DNA of 43,810 nt, from the NCBI GenBank assembly GCA_035689345.1, contig DASSLR010000075.1:1-43810 (forward strand), written 5' to 3'. The stretch is from CF-118 sp035689345 (lineage in GTDB: Bacteria > Chloroflexota > Dormibacteria > Dormibacterales > Dormibacteraceae). How positions within the stretch are numbered: position 1 is the stretch's first letter; the number at the start of each line of letters is the position of its first letter. The translations under genes were made by a program, and so were the position numbers. Shown piece by piece: positions 1 through 9,366 of this stretch. The notes under the pieces were generated by a model. It worked only from the letters and a program-made list of their open reading frames with translations, was not told the DNA's origin and ran no database searches.

Positions 1-1
1 G

Positions 2-523
2 ATCGCCGCCCGCGTGCTCCGGAACACCATGGCGCAGGTCGCGCTCAGTGCCACCGACCCGCGCACGGAAGCCGTGCGCGACACCATCTCCGAGCTGCTG
101 AGCATGGACGAGCCGCGCAAGAGATTCGCCGGCATGATGTCGGGTCTCGACGTTCACTACGACCTCGGTGAGGGTCACCCGCTGCTCGGGCGCCGCATGC
201 CGGATCTCGACATCGCAGTCGGCGGCCAATCGACGCGGGTGTTCAACCTCATGCACGAGGCACGGCCGCTCCTGCTCAACCTTGGCGAGCCGGGCGCCCT
301 CGACATCAGGTCGTGGTCAGACCGGGTCAGGGCGGTCGATGCGAGATTCGATGGGATGTGGGAGCTGCCCGTGATCGGCGAGGTGGCGGCGCCCGCCGCA
401 GTGCTGGTTCGACCGGACGGGTACGTCGCCTGGGTGGGAGGCGGGACCGCTGCCGGCCTCGACGACGCCTTGACCAGATGGTTTGGAAAGCCGGGCCGGT
501 CGCAGCGACCTGTCAGGGACTGA
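2..523 (+). CDS. FAD-dependent aromatic-ring monooxygenase, C-terminal part (5' end outside window)
   Basis: The reading frame is open from the left edge, so the FAD and substrate domains lie upstream of the window; 173 residues are visible. The segment holding RVLRNTMAQVAL, then MMSGLDVHYDLG and HPLLGRRMPDLD, is typical of the end of PheA/TfdB-type FAD monooxygenases (the family of rifampicin monooxygenase and phenol hydroxylase). It is followed by the thioredoxin-like C-terminal domain (about residues 65-165), which ends in VRPDGYVAWVG. The family hydroxylates aromatic or polyketide substrates with NAD(P)H and O2; the substrate cannot be told from this end. A GTG at 14 is internal, not the true start. 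Confidence 0.85.
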   Translation: MAARVLRNTMAQVALSATDPRTEAVRDTISELLSMDEPRKRFAGMMSGLDVHYDLGEGHPLLGRRMPDLDIAVGGQSTRVFNLMHEARPLLLNLGEPGALDIRSWSDRVRAVDARFDGMWELPVIGEVAAPAAVLVRPDGYVAWVGGGTAAGLDDALTRWFGKPGRSQRPVRD

Positions 524-578
524 TGGCCGTGGCCAGGGTCGAACTCGCCTCCTAGCGTCGACCGTGGAGGTGTTCGGC

Positions 579-959
579 ATGAGATTCACATGGAGAGACG
601 GGGCCGGCACGCTGATCACGGCGGGCGGCGTGCTCGCGGCCCTGGCCGCGCTGCAGGGGTGGGGCTGGCCGCTGCTGGCCGACGCCAGGGCAGGCGTGGT
701 CACCCTGCTGGTCATGGCGTTCGTCGTATGTCCGCTGGGGATGGGTAGCCCGGACCCGAAGTCGTTCTACAAGGACCCGTTCATGCTCGCCGCGATGGTG
801 GTGGGGACGGCGATCCTGGTCCTTGGCCTGATCGCGTTGTTCACGACCGCGGCGGCGTACCTGCCGTGGATGATCGCGCTGACGATCGTCAGCTGGCTGG
901 TCACGACCGCCCACCACGCGGTCGGGCCTATCGGCCAGGCGAGGCGGGCGGCGGCCTAG
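579..959 (+). CDS. Small integral membrane protein of unknown function
   Basis: The protein is 126 residues. The ATG at 579 follows a good Shine-Dalgarno (GGAGG at 566-570, 8-nt spacing); the open frame further upstream overlaps the monooxygenase and is ignored. About four hydrophobic segments are visible: residues 10-27, 34-52, 66-88 and 92-110. The loop between segments 2 and 3 contains GMGSPDPKSFYKDP. I do not recognise a family. The gene follows the monooxygenase by 55 bp on the same strand and ends at a strong bidirectional terminator, so it may be the last gene of that transcript. Confidence 0.7.
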   Translation: MRFTWRDGAGTLITAGGVLAALAALQGWGWPLLADARAGVVTLLVMAFVVCPLGMGSPDPKSFYKDPFMLAAMVVGTAILVLGLIALFTTAAAYLPWMIALTIVSWLVTTAHHAVGPIGQARRAAA

Positions 960-972
960 CGGTTCACGTCAG

Positions 973-1012
973 AAAAGCGGGGAGCCTCCGTAATGGAGGC
1001 CTCCCCGCTTTT
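973..1012. terminator. Bidirectional rho-independent terminator
   Basis: A long stem starts with AAAAGCGGGGAG and CCTCC, closes over a GTAAT loop, and returns as GGAGG and CCTCCCCGCTTTT with a single bulge. A-tract and T-tract flank the stem on both strands, so it can stop transcription from the plus-strand membrane protein (stop at 959) and from the minus-strand phosphoesterase (stop at 1018). Confidence 0.9.
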
Positions 1013-1017
1013 GGCTC

Positions 1018-2016
1018 TTAGCCCCTCGGGCCGACCAGGTCGCTCATCGGTTGAACGTTGGCCGAGTCGCACGTGTTGGCCAGGCAGCCGAGCTGCCAGC
1101 CCTGCTCGATGGTCGCGAGCATCGAGTAGTGGTTGTAGGCGACAGACGATGTGCGGGCCGTGTGGTCGGAGTGCGAGATGACCAGCGTCAAAACGTGGCC
1201 ACCGCCCGGGTTGGCGTCGCAGCAACCCGTGGTGTCGACGAACGGAAAGTCCGTCTCGTCCCAGGTGATGAAGATCACCGAGTTTCCATTCCAGGCGCTG
1301 GACGACTCGATCATCCCGACGGTGCTCTGCAGAAAAGAGTCGCCGGCCGCGATCAGCGCGGGCTCGTTGTTGGTGAAGTTGCATGGGTCGCTCGCCGGGG
1401 CGAAGCGGCCGTGCATGTCGTTGCACTGATCAGGCGAGATCCAGGAATAGTCGGGCGTGTTGCCCGAGGCCAGATCTGCGGACAGCTGGCTGAAGTCGAC
1501 CAGGTTGGCCATCCGAGCTGGATTGTTCTGTACATCGGCATAAGAGACGAACGGGTTGTGCTTGCGCTCGTAGAGCTGATTGCCGCACGCGTGGTCGAGC
1601 TTGGTTGTGCAGAGGGACATCGATTGCATGTACCCCTTCCAGGTGCGGCCACTGGCCTCGAGCTGGTCGACGATGTTGGGCACGTCGATGGTTGTGTCGT
1701 TGTCGTCTGCGACAGTGTTGGTGCTGCCTGACGTGGCGGCGATGTAGTTAGGCTGGCTGGGGTGGGATACGCCGTGGTAGTTCGTGGCGAGGCCGACTGT
1801 GCCGGCCAGCGAGTTGATGAACGGCGCGTCGGCGTTGTCTCCAATGAGCTGGGTGTATCTGGTGTTCTCCATCATGATCACGAACACGTGCTGGAAGTTC
1901 TTGAGGTCGCTGCGATTGGCCGTTGTAGTCGAGGCGTACGAGCCGGCGCCTGAAAACGCCATCGCTATGATCGAGAGAGTTGCGGCAATCGGAGTCATCA
2001 AGACGCGTCTCTTCAC
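1018..2016 (-). CDS. Secreted phosphoesterase / acid phosphatase (alkaline phosphatase superfamily, PF04185-like)
   Basis: The protein is 332 residues. The GTG at 2016 is chosen because TAGGAGGG lies 7 nt upstream; a longer frame to 2073 has no such site. The first 30 residues are a signal peptide (KRR, hydrophobic stretch, then an SYA-type cleavage site). The mature protein opens with HVFVIMMENTRY, the metal- and nucleophile-bearing start of the AcpA/phospholipase-C-like phosphoesterases, followed by GVSHPSQPNY, SWISPDQCNDMHG and FITWDE, and then GGGHV near the C-terminus. It probably releases phosphate from organic esters outside the cell. Several Cys pairs (for example GCC, and two near the end) suggest disulfides. 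Confidence 0.85.
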   Translation of the reverse strand: MKRRVLMTPIAATLSIIAMAFSGAGSYASTTTANRSDLKNFQHVFVIMMENTRYTQLIGDNADAPFINSLAGTVGLATNYHGVSHPSQPNYIAATSGSTNTVADDNDTTIDVPNIVDQLEASGRTWKGYMQSMSLCTTKLDHACGNQLYERKHNPFVSYADVQNNPARMANLVDFSQLSADLASGNTPDYSWISPDQCNDMHGRFAPASDPCNFTNNEPALIAAGDSFLQSTVGMIESSSAWNGNSVIFITWDETDFPFVDTTGCCDANPGGGHVLTLVISHSDHTARTSSVAYNHYSMLATIEQGWQLGCLANTCDSANVQPMSDLVGPRG

Positions 2017-2039
2017 GAAGCACCCTCCTACTTGATGAA

Positions 2040-2101
2040 GCCGGCGGTCAGTTGACGGCCGATTATGAGCCATTTCGGCCGCGGATAGAATTACGCGCCG
2101 T
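2040..2101. promoter_or_regulatory. Divergent promoter region (phosphoesterase / tRNA-Phe)
   Basis: On the plus strand TAGAAT (2086-2091), with TTATGA 17 bp upstream, sits 10 nt before the tRNA-Phe. On the minus strand CATAAT (2067..2062), with TTCTAT 17 bp upstream, would start the phosphoesterase mRNA with a leader of about 40 nt. The two core promoters overlap. The assignment is from consensus matching only. Confidence 0.5.
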
Positions 2102-2178
2102 GCCGAGGTAGCTCAGCTTGGTAGAGCACTTGACTGAAAATCAAGGTGTCGCCAGTTCAAATCTGGCCCTCGGCACCA
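2102..2178 (+). tRNA. tRNA-Phe (anticodon GAA)
   Basis: The acceptor stem GCCGAGG/CCTCGGC, a D-arm with GG, an anticodon stem CTTGA/TCAAG closing the loop CTGAAAA (GAA at 2136-2138), and a T-arm with TTCAAAT are all present. The discriminator is A (2175) and CCA is encoded (2176-2178). The next coding region starts only 5 nt downstream. Confidence 0.96.
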
Positions 2179-2182
2179 TCCG

Positions 2183-3121
2183 ATGACGAAGCCCCGACCG
2201 TTTCGATTTGGCGTGCAAGCGCATCATGCCGCCAGCGCGCGCCAGTGGCGGGAAACCGCCCGCAGCGTCGAGGCGATGGGCTACTCGGCGCTGTACGTCC
2301 CGGACCACTTCTCCGACCTTCCGGGCCCGATCGCGGCGCTGACGGCCGCCGCCGACGCCACTTCGACGTTGAGAGTCGGGTCGCTGGTGTTTGACAACGA
2401 CTACCGGCACCCGGTCGTGCTGGCCAAGGAGGCCGCGACGATCGATCTTCTTTCGGACGGTCGCTTCGATCTCGGGCTCGGCGCGGGCTGGATGACCTCG
2501 GACTACGAGAAGAGCGGCATCGCCCTGGAAAGCGCCGGCACTCGCATCGACCGGATGGTCGAGGGACTGCAGGTCATCAAGGGCCTGATGGCCGAGGGCA
2601 GCTTCTCGTTCTCAGGCAAGCATTACCAGGTCACCGAGCTCGAGGGCACGCCCAAGCCGGTGCAGAAGCCGCATCCGCCGGTCCTGCTGGGGGGTGGGGG
2701 CCGCCGGATGCTAGGCATCGCTGGTCGCGAGGCCGACATCGTGAACATCAACTACAACCTGCAGGAGGGCCGGATCAGCCGCAAGATGGTGCGGACCGGC
2801 ATGGCCTCCGCCACCGACGACAAGCTGGCGTGGATCAAAGATGCCGCCGGCGAGCGGTTCGACCAGCTCGAGCTCAGCGTGACGATATTCGTGGCCACCA
2901 TCACCGACGACCGGGACTCGATCGCGGAGGCGATGGGTTCGGGCCTGGACATGGACGCGGCCGAGGTTCTCGCCATCCCGCACTTCCTGCTTGGAACGCT
3001 CGAGCAGATCGTGGAGGACCTGCAGGCGCGTCGCGAGCGGTACGGAATCTCGTACGTCATCGTGCCCGGCGAGGTGGCCGAGCAGGTCGCGCCGATCGTG
3101 GAGCGCCTGGCCGGCAGCTAG
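2183..3121 (+). CDS. LLM-class F420-dependent oxidoreductase (MSMEG_2516-like family)
   Basis: The protein is 312 residues. It begins with FRFGVQ and shows the luciferase-like TIM-barrel signatures YVPDHFSDLPGP, ATSTLRVGSLV, RHPVVLAKEAATIDLLS and GRFDLGLGAGW. These match the F420-dependent TIGR03621 (MSMEG_2516) type as I recall it. The cofactor is inferred from the family; flavin use cannot be excluded. No in-frame start exists upstream and there is no Shine-Dalgarno: ATG 2183 is 4 nt after the tRNA-Phe CCA end, so its mRNA may be released by tRNA 3' processing. Confidence 0.88.
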   Translation: MTKPRPFRFGVQAHHAASARQWRETARSVEAMGYSALYVPDHFSDLPGPIAALTAAADATSTLRVGSLVFDNDYRHPVVLAKEAATIDLLSDGRFDLGLGAGWMTSDYEKSGIALESAGTRIDRMVEGLQVIKGLMAEGSFSFSGKHYQVTELEGTPKPVQKPHPPVLLGGGGRRMLGIAGREADIVNINYNLQEGRISRKMVRTGMASATDDKLAWIKDAAGERFDQLELSVTIFVATITDDRDSIAEAMGSGLDMDAAEVLAIPHFLLGTLEQIVEDLQARRERYGISYVIVPGEVAEQVAPIVERLAGS

Positions 3122-3150
3122 AGCCTCCCGGGACTCTGTACATTGGCGGT

Positions 3151-4746
<1,596 letters not shown>

Positions 4747-4818
4747 GCGCGCGGCCTTAACAGGCAGGGTTGTGGCCGGCTCGAAAATTTCCTAGCCTGG
4801 CGCGCAGGCGTGCCGGTC

Positions 4819-4848
4819 GGGGGAGGGGCCGGTCGGGAGGAGGGAGGG
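4819..4848 (+). other. G-quadruplex-prone G-run cluster
   Basis: Five runs of three or more G (4819-4823, 4825-4828, 4835-4837, 4842-4844, 4846-4848) occur within 30 nt with loops of 1, 6, 4 and 1 nt. The cluster lies in the 3' region of malate synthase, before the convergent small gene. A 6-bp hairpin GCCCGC/GCGGGC (4848-4862) follows directly. The rest of 4747-4868 shows nothing else. Confidence 0.6.
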
Positions 4849-4868
4849 CCCGCGGAGCGGGCTGCTGG

Positions 4869-5171
4869 TTACTGGGCCGGGCGCGGGCTGGCCGGTGGCT
4901 TGCCCGGGAGGCGGCGCCACTGCCGGGGGCCGACGCCGTTGTTCGGGTTGCCCGGCACGAAGGCCAGGGCCGATGGCTTGACCAGGCAGTTGTCCTTGCG
5001 CACCACGCTGCGTTCGCCGCCCTCGTGGTGCTCGATCACGACCGTCCTCTCGAGGACCGCTCGCACTCGCACCTGCTTGCCGTTGACGATGGCGTTGAAG
5101 CCGCCGCTGACCTCGTGATTGGCGGGAGGGACGATGCTGGCGAGCGACACTAGATCGGCGGTCTTGTTCAT
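4869..5171 (-). CDS. Small protein of unknown function, paralogue of the gene at 5315-5656
   Basis: The protein is 100 residues, soluble. Its core (about residues 25-70) reads FNAIVNGKQVRVRAVLERT and ends at CLVKP. The same pattern F.A.V.G..V.V.AVLERT.V.E ... LV.P occurs in the neighbouring 113-residue protein, so the two are a tandem duplication. The ATG is preceded by GAGGAAG about 10 nt upstream. I do not recognise the family; the alternating hydrophobic pattern suggests a small beta domain. The Pro/Arg-rich tail (PGKPPASPRPAQ) is probably disordered. The 143 bp between the two copies could hold its own promoter, but I see no convincing box. Confidence 0.65.
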   Translation of the reverse strand: MNKTADLVSLASIVPPANHEVSGGFNAIVNGKQVRVRAVLERTVVIEHHEGGERSVVRKDNCLVKPSALAFVPGNPNNGVGPRQWRRLPGKPPASPRPAQ

Positions 5172-5314
5172 ATGGCGGTCTTCCTCGGGCTAGGCGGCTT
5201 GTGTGGCGGCCGCGGATTGATCGCCGCGTAGGTTCGGCGGTAGGGAAGCTTACCAGACCTTAACTTCGATACCGGCCGGACTCCTCCCGTGGGAAAACCC
5301 AAGGGCAGAAACGC

Positions 5315-5656
5315 CTAGGCTGCGGGGTTGTGCTCCTGCAGCCGCAGCTGCCGGGCCGCCTCGCGACCGCGCCGCGCGGCCTCCTTGCTCGCCAGGTGAC
5401 GAACCCGGAGCAGGCGAGGATCCACAAGCAGGCGGTGGCGGTTCACCAGCACCTTGGGCTCGCCGGGGGCGGGCTCGACGACCGCGGTCCTCTCCAGCAC
5501 GGCGGTCACCCAGACACGCCTGCCGTCGACCTCGGCCTCGAAGTCCGGGAGGATCTCGTCGTCCTCGTCCATGGCGACCGCGTCGAGACGCACCAGCTCA
5601 GCTGGTGCGGTCTTGGACGGGACGCCTCCACGCTTTCGGTTTCCAACCATGCTCAT
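5315..5656 (-). CDS. Small protein of unknown function, paralogue of the gene at 4869-5171
   Basis: The protein is 113 residues. The core FEAEVDGRRVWVTAVLERT ending in LLVDP matches the downstream gene position by position. The N-terminus (NRKRGG) and the C-terminus (KEAARRGREAARQLRL) are strongly basic, the latter a likely helix. The start overlaps the end of the DedA gene by 59 bp, which suggests translational coupling; a second ATG at 5650 is also possible. Function unknown. Nucleic-acid binding would fit the charge, but that is only inference. Confidence 0.65.
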   Translation of the reverse strand: MSMVGNRKRGGVPSKTAPAELVRLDAVAMDEDDEILPDFEAEVDGRRVWVTAVLERTAVVEPAPGEPKVLVNRHRLLVDPRLLRVRHLASKEAARRGREAARQLRLQEHNPAA

Positions 5657-6296
5657 ATCCCAAATACCCGATCAGCACGAGACCCAAACCCAGCAGAAGC
5701 CAGGGGATCAGGTGTGCCGGAAACAAGCCAAACAGGGTGCGAGCCCGCGGTCCCAGCAGCCTTCCCAGCTCCAGGAAGATCGCGGCCCAGATCAGCGCCG
5801 AAACGAATACGCACGGTATGAAAACGCGGTAGGGGACGTTAAGTATTCCCGACAGGGCGGAAAGCACGATCCGCATGCCTGGAATGTGCCGGCCCACGAT
5901 GATCGCCCAGGGCCCCCAGCGCTTGAATATGCGCTCCGCCCGGCTGAGCTTCTCCTCGGTGATCCCCAGGTAGCGCCCGAACCTCCAGATGAACGGCCTC
6001 CCGTACCGGCGCGTGATGGTCAGGTTGACGGTGGCGCCCAGGACCGCGCCGCACACCACGGCCACGTAGGCCAGGGGATACGGGATCGTGCCCCGGGTGG
6101 TCAGGTAGCCCGCGTAGGTGATGGCCACATCGCCCGGCGCGGGCAGCGGCACGCCGATCTCTTCGAGCAGGATCACGAAGAACAGGCCGCCGGTCTGGTG
6201 CTGGAGGATGAAGAGCCGCGCGGCCCTGCTCAGCTCCTGCCACCATCCCGGATCGGTCAGCCACGTCGGGATGGCGGCGGCGTCCATCGCCATCAC
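5598..6296 (-). CDS. DedA / VTT-domain membrane protein
   Basis: The protein is 232 residues. It carries the DedA signatures EEIGVPLPAPGD (about 45-56), the tail of the re-entrant region with FGRYLGITEEKL (about 106-117), and RWGPWAIIVGRHIPGMR (about 126-142) with the conserved Arg residues, followed by hydrophobic C-terminal segments. DedA proteins act in the cytoplasmic membrane and several are lipid scramblases, including undecaprenyl-phosphate or phospholipid transporters; the exact substrate is unknown here. It lies 12 bp downstream of lipB and is probably in the E2-lipA-lipB transcript. Confidence 0.9.
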   Translation of the reverse strand: MMAMDAAAIPTWLTDPGWWQELSRAARLFILQHQTGGLFFVILLEEIGVPLPAPGDVAITYAGYLTTRGTIPYPLAYVAVVCGAVLGATVNLTITRRYGRPFIWRFGRYLGITEEKLSRAERIFKRWGPWAIIVGRHIPGMRIVLSALSGILNVPYRVFIPCVFVSALIWAAIFLELGRLLGPRARTLFGLFPAHLIPWLLLGLGLVLIGYLGYEHGWKPKAWRRPVQDRTS

Positions 6297-6308
6297 GCTA
6301 CTGGACGA

Positions 6309-6983
6309 TCAGCGCGCGGCGACAGCTTTGGGCCAGACGACCTCCACTTCGAACGCGTCCGCGAAATGCTTCGCGTAGTCGCGCGCGGCGACTTTGGTTT
6401 CGATGCGAGCGCCGGTCAGCGCCTCCACCGACGTGGGGCGAAGGTCCGCGTGCCCGCACGGCACGATGCCGTCGAAGTAATCGAGGTCGGCGGTCAGGTT
6501 GAGCGCGAACCCGTGACTGACGACCGACCGGTTCAGCTTGATGCCGATGGCGGCGAGCTTCATTCCGTCGGACCACACGCCCGTCAGGCCGGGCGCGCCG
6601 GGCTCAGCGCGGATGCCAAGCGTGGCGAGGTAGGCGACCAGCGACGCTTCGAGTCGAGCCAGGTAATCGCGAATCGACATGCCCAGCCGCGCCAGGTCGA
6701 GGATCGGGTAGCCGACCAGCTGGCCGGGCCCGTGATAGGTGGCCTCGCCGCCGCGATCGACCCAGATGACGTCGACCCCGCGCCGCCGCCTCTCGTCCTC
6801 CGACCACAGCACGTCGCCGGCTTTCGCCGCCTTGCCCATGGTGAAGACGTGAGGGTGCTCCAGCAGAAGGAGCGAGTCGTCCTCGCTTGCGTCCGCGCGC
6901 ATCCGGGACACCAGGCCGGCCTGGAGATCCCAGGCCTGTCGGTAGTCGGTGCTACCCAGCCAGGAGGCTCTTACGCGCCGCAA
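6309..6983 (-). CDS. lipB: Octanoyltransferase LipB
   Basis: The protein is 224 residues. It transfers octanoyl from acyl carrier protein to the lipoyl-domain lysine. The signatures are RGGEATYHGPGQLVGYP (about 78-94), the catalytic Lys in GMKLAAIGIK (about 142) and the catalytic Cys in GIVPCGH (about 176). The TTG at 6983 is chosen: it gives the usual N-terminus ending WLGSTDYRQAW, and no ATG or GTG fits. This start lies inside the 3' end of lipA (32-bp overlap). It works with the adjacent lipA on the E2 encoded just upstream. Confidence 0.93.
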   Translation of the reverse strand: MRRVRASWLGSTDYRQAWDLQAGLVSRMRADASEDDSLLLLEHPHVFTMGKAAKAGDVLWSEDERRRRGVDVIWVDRGGEATYHGPGQLVGYPILDLARLGMSIRDYLARLEASLVAYLATLGIRAEPGAPGLTGVWSDGMKLAAIGIKLNRSVVSHGFALNLTADLDYFDGIVPCGHADLRPTSVEALTGARIETKVAARDYAKHFADAFEVEVVWPKAVAAR

Positions 6984-7851
6984 CCGGAACCTGTTCGTCG
7001 GCGTGGTACGAAGACCTGACCATCGGCCCCGCCTCGACGTGAGCGAAGCCCAGCTCGACCGCACGCTGCTTGAGCTGGACGAACTCCTCAGGGCGGTAAT
7101 AGCGCGCAACCTCGGCGTGCTTCTTGCTCGGGCGCAGGTACTGGCCGACCGTCAGCACGTCGATGTCGTGCGCGCGCATGTTGGCGAACACCTCGAGCAG
7201 CTCGTCTTCGGTCTCGCCGAGCCCGACCATGAGCCCCGACTTCGTCACCATGTCCGGCGCGAGCCGCTTCACGTGACGCAGCAGCGCGAGGCTGTTGGCG
7301 TACACGGCCTTCGGGCGGATGCGGGCGTACAGGCGCGGCACGGTCTCCGTGTTGTGGTTGAAGATGTCGGGTCGCGCCTCGACCACGGTCTGGACCGCGG
7401 CCAGGTCGCCCTGGAAGTCGGGAGTCAGCACCTCGATGGTGGTGCCTGGACTGCGCCGGCGGATCGCCTTGATGGTGCGTGCGAAGATGCCGGCGCCGCC
7501 GTCGGCCAGGTCGTCGCGGTCGACCGAGGTGATGACCGCGTGCCGCAGGCCGAGCTGTGCCACCGACTCGGCCACGCGCAGCGGCTCGCCGATGTCGAGC
7601 TCGACGGGCCTGCCTGACGTCACCGCGCAGAAGCGGCACGCACGCGTGCAGACCTCGCCGAGGATCATGAACGTCGCGCTGCGCCGGCTCCAGCAGTCGA
7701 AGATGTTCGGGCACTTCGCCTCCTCGCACACGGTGTGGAGGCGACGCGACTGCACGAGCTGCTTGAGGTCCTTGTAGTTCTTGCCCTCGACGACGCGAGT
7801 GCGGATCCACGGCGGGATCTCGCCCGGCATGAGCGGTGTCGACGTGCTCAC
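6952..7851 (-). CDS. lipA: Lipoyl synthase LipA (radical SAM)
   Basis: The protein is 299 residues. It inserts two sulfurs into octanoyl groups. Both Fe-S clusters are visible: the auxiliary cluster Cys 42, 47 and 53 (CEEAKCPNIFDC) and the radical SAM Cys 68, 72 and 75 (CTRACRFC). The RSSYHA motif with the cluster-ligating Ser lies near the end (about 279-284). GTG 7851 overlaps the E2 stop as GTGA, so translation is coupled; a longer frame to 7956 lies inside the E2 gene and is rejected. Confidence 0.95.
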   Translation of the reverse strand: MSTSTPLMPGEIPPWIRTRVVEGKNYKDLKQLVQSRRLHTVCEEAKCPNIFDCWSRRSATFMILGEVCTRACRFCAVTSGRPVELDIGEPLRVAESVAQLGLRHAVITSVDRDDLADGGAGIFARTIKAIRRRSPGTTIEVLTPDFQGDLAAVQTVVEARPDIFNHNTETVPRLYARIRPKAVYANSLALLRHVKRLAPDMVTKSGLMVGLGETEDELLEVFANMRAHDIDVLTVGQYLRPSKKHAEVARYYRPEEFVQLKQRAVELGFAHVEAGPMVRSSYHADEQVPVAARKSLLAG

Positions 7852-9116
7852 AGCCGGATGCTCGCCGGCGACCATTCCTCGAGCCCTTGCTTCATGTGGC
7901 TGAGGAACTGGCCCGCCATCATGCCGTCGATGATGCGGTGGTCGAAGCTGAGGCACATGTTCATCATGTCGCGCACGGCGATGCCCTCACCGATCACGAC
8001 CGGACGCTTGACGATGGCCTCGGTGGTGAGGATGGCGGCCTGCGGCTGATTGATGATCGGCTGGCTCGCGACTGATCCGGTCGCTCCCGTGTTGTTGAGC
8101 GTGAACGTGCCGCCCTGCACGTCTTCCGGCTTGAGCTGCTTGGTGCGCGCGCGCTCGATCAGGTCGTTCATGCGCCGCACGAGCTCGGAGAAGCCGAGCT
8201 GGTCGGCGTCTTTGAGGACGGGGACGATCAGCCCGTCGGGGATGGAGACGGCGATGCCCAGATTGAGGTAGCGCTTCAGGACCACGCCGTCCTCGGTCCA
8301 CGTCGAGTTGAGCCACGGAAACTGCTTCAGGGCGCGACCGAGCAGCTGGGCGACGAAGGGCATGTAGGTGAGTGCCGTGCCGTGGCGGGCGCGGAACCCG
8401 TCCTTCTCGGCCTCGCGGTAGCGGACCAGGTTGGTGACGTCGACCTCCTGCAGCGTCCAGGCGTGCGGCGACGTGGCGAGGCTGCGCACCATGTGATCGG
8501 CGATCGAGCGGCGCATCACGCTGAGCTTCACGAGCTCCTCGCGAGCGCCGTCCAGCTTGACCGGTGCGCTCGGCGCTGCTTGCGCAGGTGCCGCAGCAGG
8601 GCGCGCGGATGGCGCCGCGGCCGGGGCGGACGACGCGGCCAGGACGTCCTCGCGCGTCACCCGACCTCCAAGGCCGCTTCCCTGGATGGCGGTCGGGTCG
8701 ATGCCGCGCTCGGCGGCCAGCTTGCGGACCGCGGGTGAGAGCTTCGCGTGCTCGTCAGAAGGCTTCGCCGCCGGCGCTGCGGCAGCTGACCGCTGCAGGG
8801 TCGGCGCCGACGCAGGCGCCTCGGCGGCCGCCACGGCGGCTTTGGCGGGCGCGGGCGCGGTCGCCGCCGCCCCGCCCGCGGTCTCGATCTGCGCGATGAC
8901 CGCGCCGACCCGGACCACCTGGCCCTCACCCGCGTCGATCTTCACCAGCGTGCCTTCGAACGGGGAAGGGATCTCGGCGTTGACCTTGTCCGTCACCACC
9001 TCGACGATGGGCTCGTCGCGCTTGACGAACTCACCCTCGCGCTTGAGCCACTTCTCGACCGTGCCCTCGGTCACCGACTCGCCGAGCTGCGGCATCTTGA
9101 TCTGGCTCACGGCCAT
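7848..9116 (-). CDS. Dihydrolipoamide acyltransferase (E2) of a 2-oxoacid dehydrogenase complex
   Basis: The protein is 422 residues. The order is one N-terminal lipoyl domain (1-80, lipoyl Lys 44 in VTDKVNAEI), an Ala/Pro-rich linker, a peripheral subunit-binding domain (LSPAVRKLAAERGID to GGRVTREDV), a second Ala/Pro linker, and the catalytic domain ending with the active-site HRIIDG (His 393, Asp 397). The substrate (pyruvate, 2-oxoglutarate or branched-chain oxoacid) cannot be fixed from the sequence; E1 and E3 are not in the window. Sharing an operon with lipA and lipB places the lipoyl acceptor next to both enzymes that lipoylate it. Confidence 0.92.
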   Translation of the reverse strand: MAVSQIKMPQLGESVTEGTVEKWLKREGEFVKRDEPIVEVVTDKVNAEIPSPFEGTLVKIDAGEGQVVRVGAVIAQIETAGGAAATAPAPAKAAVAAAEAPASAPTLQRSAAAAPAAKPSDEHAKLSPAVRKLAAERGIDPTAIQGSGLGGRVTREDVLAASSAPAAAPSARPAAAPAQAAPSAPVKLDGAREELVKLSVMRRSIADHMVRSLATSPHAWTLQEVDVTNLVRYREAEKDGFRARHGTALTYMPFVAQLLGRALKQFPWLNSTWTEDGVVLKRYLNLGIAVSIPDGLIVPVLKDADQLGFSELVRRMNDLIERARTKQLKPEDVQGGTFTLNNTGATGSVASQPIINQPQAAILTTEAIVKRPVVIGEGIAVRDMMNMCLSFDHRIIDGMMAGQFLSHMKQGLEEWSPASIRL

Positions 9117-9128
9117 GCTGAATCGAGT

Positions 9129-9332
9129 TTAGCGGCGTCCCCTCAAGTAGCGAACCGCGGCCGCCCCGCCGACGAGCACGGCGGGGATCACGATGCCGGC
9201 CAGCCCGGTCAGCACCTCCTGGGTCGGCGAGACGAAGGCGACGATCACCATCACGACGAGGATCACGGCCCAGAGGACACCGAGAGTGACCAGGTACCAC
9301 CGGGCGAGCGGTCGCTCAGGCGGGCGGCTCAT
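9129..9332 (-). CDS. Small two-helix membrane protein of unknown function
   Basis: The protein is 67 residues with two hydrophobic segments (about 12-34 and 42-60) and an Arg-rich C-terminal tail (RYLRGRR), so both ends are probably cytoplasmic. It precedes the E2 gene by 12 bp on the same strand and may open that operon. The Shine-Dalgarno is weak. No recognisable family. Confidence 0.55.
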   Translation of the reverse strand: MSRPPERPLARWYLVTLGVLWAVILVVMVIVAFVSPTQEVLTGLAGIVIPAVLVGGAAAVRYLRGRR

Positions 9333-9366
9333 CAGGGGGCGACGCCCAGAATGACTTGCGATGGAG

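Noticed and set aside
2830..3150. N-terminal extension of the malate synthase frame into the upstream oxidoreductase gene
   Set aside because: The translation of this part is Arg/Gly/Pro-rich shadow sequence of the oxidoreductase; malate synthase homology starts right after GTG 3151.
5454..7019. Plus-strand open frame of 521 codons
   Set aside because: It is antisense to the small protein, DedA and lipB genes, which have clear family signatures; long shadow frames are expected at this GC content.
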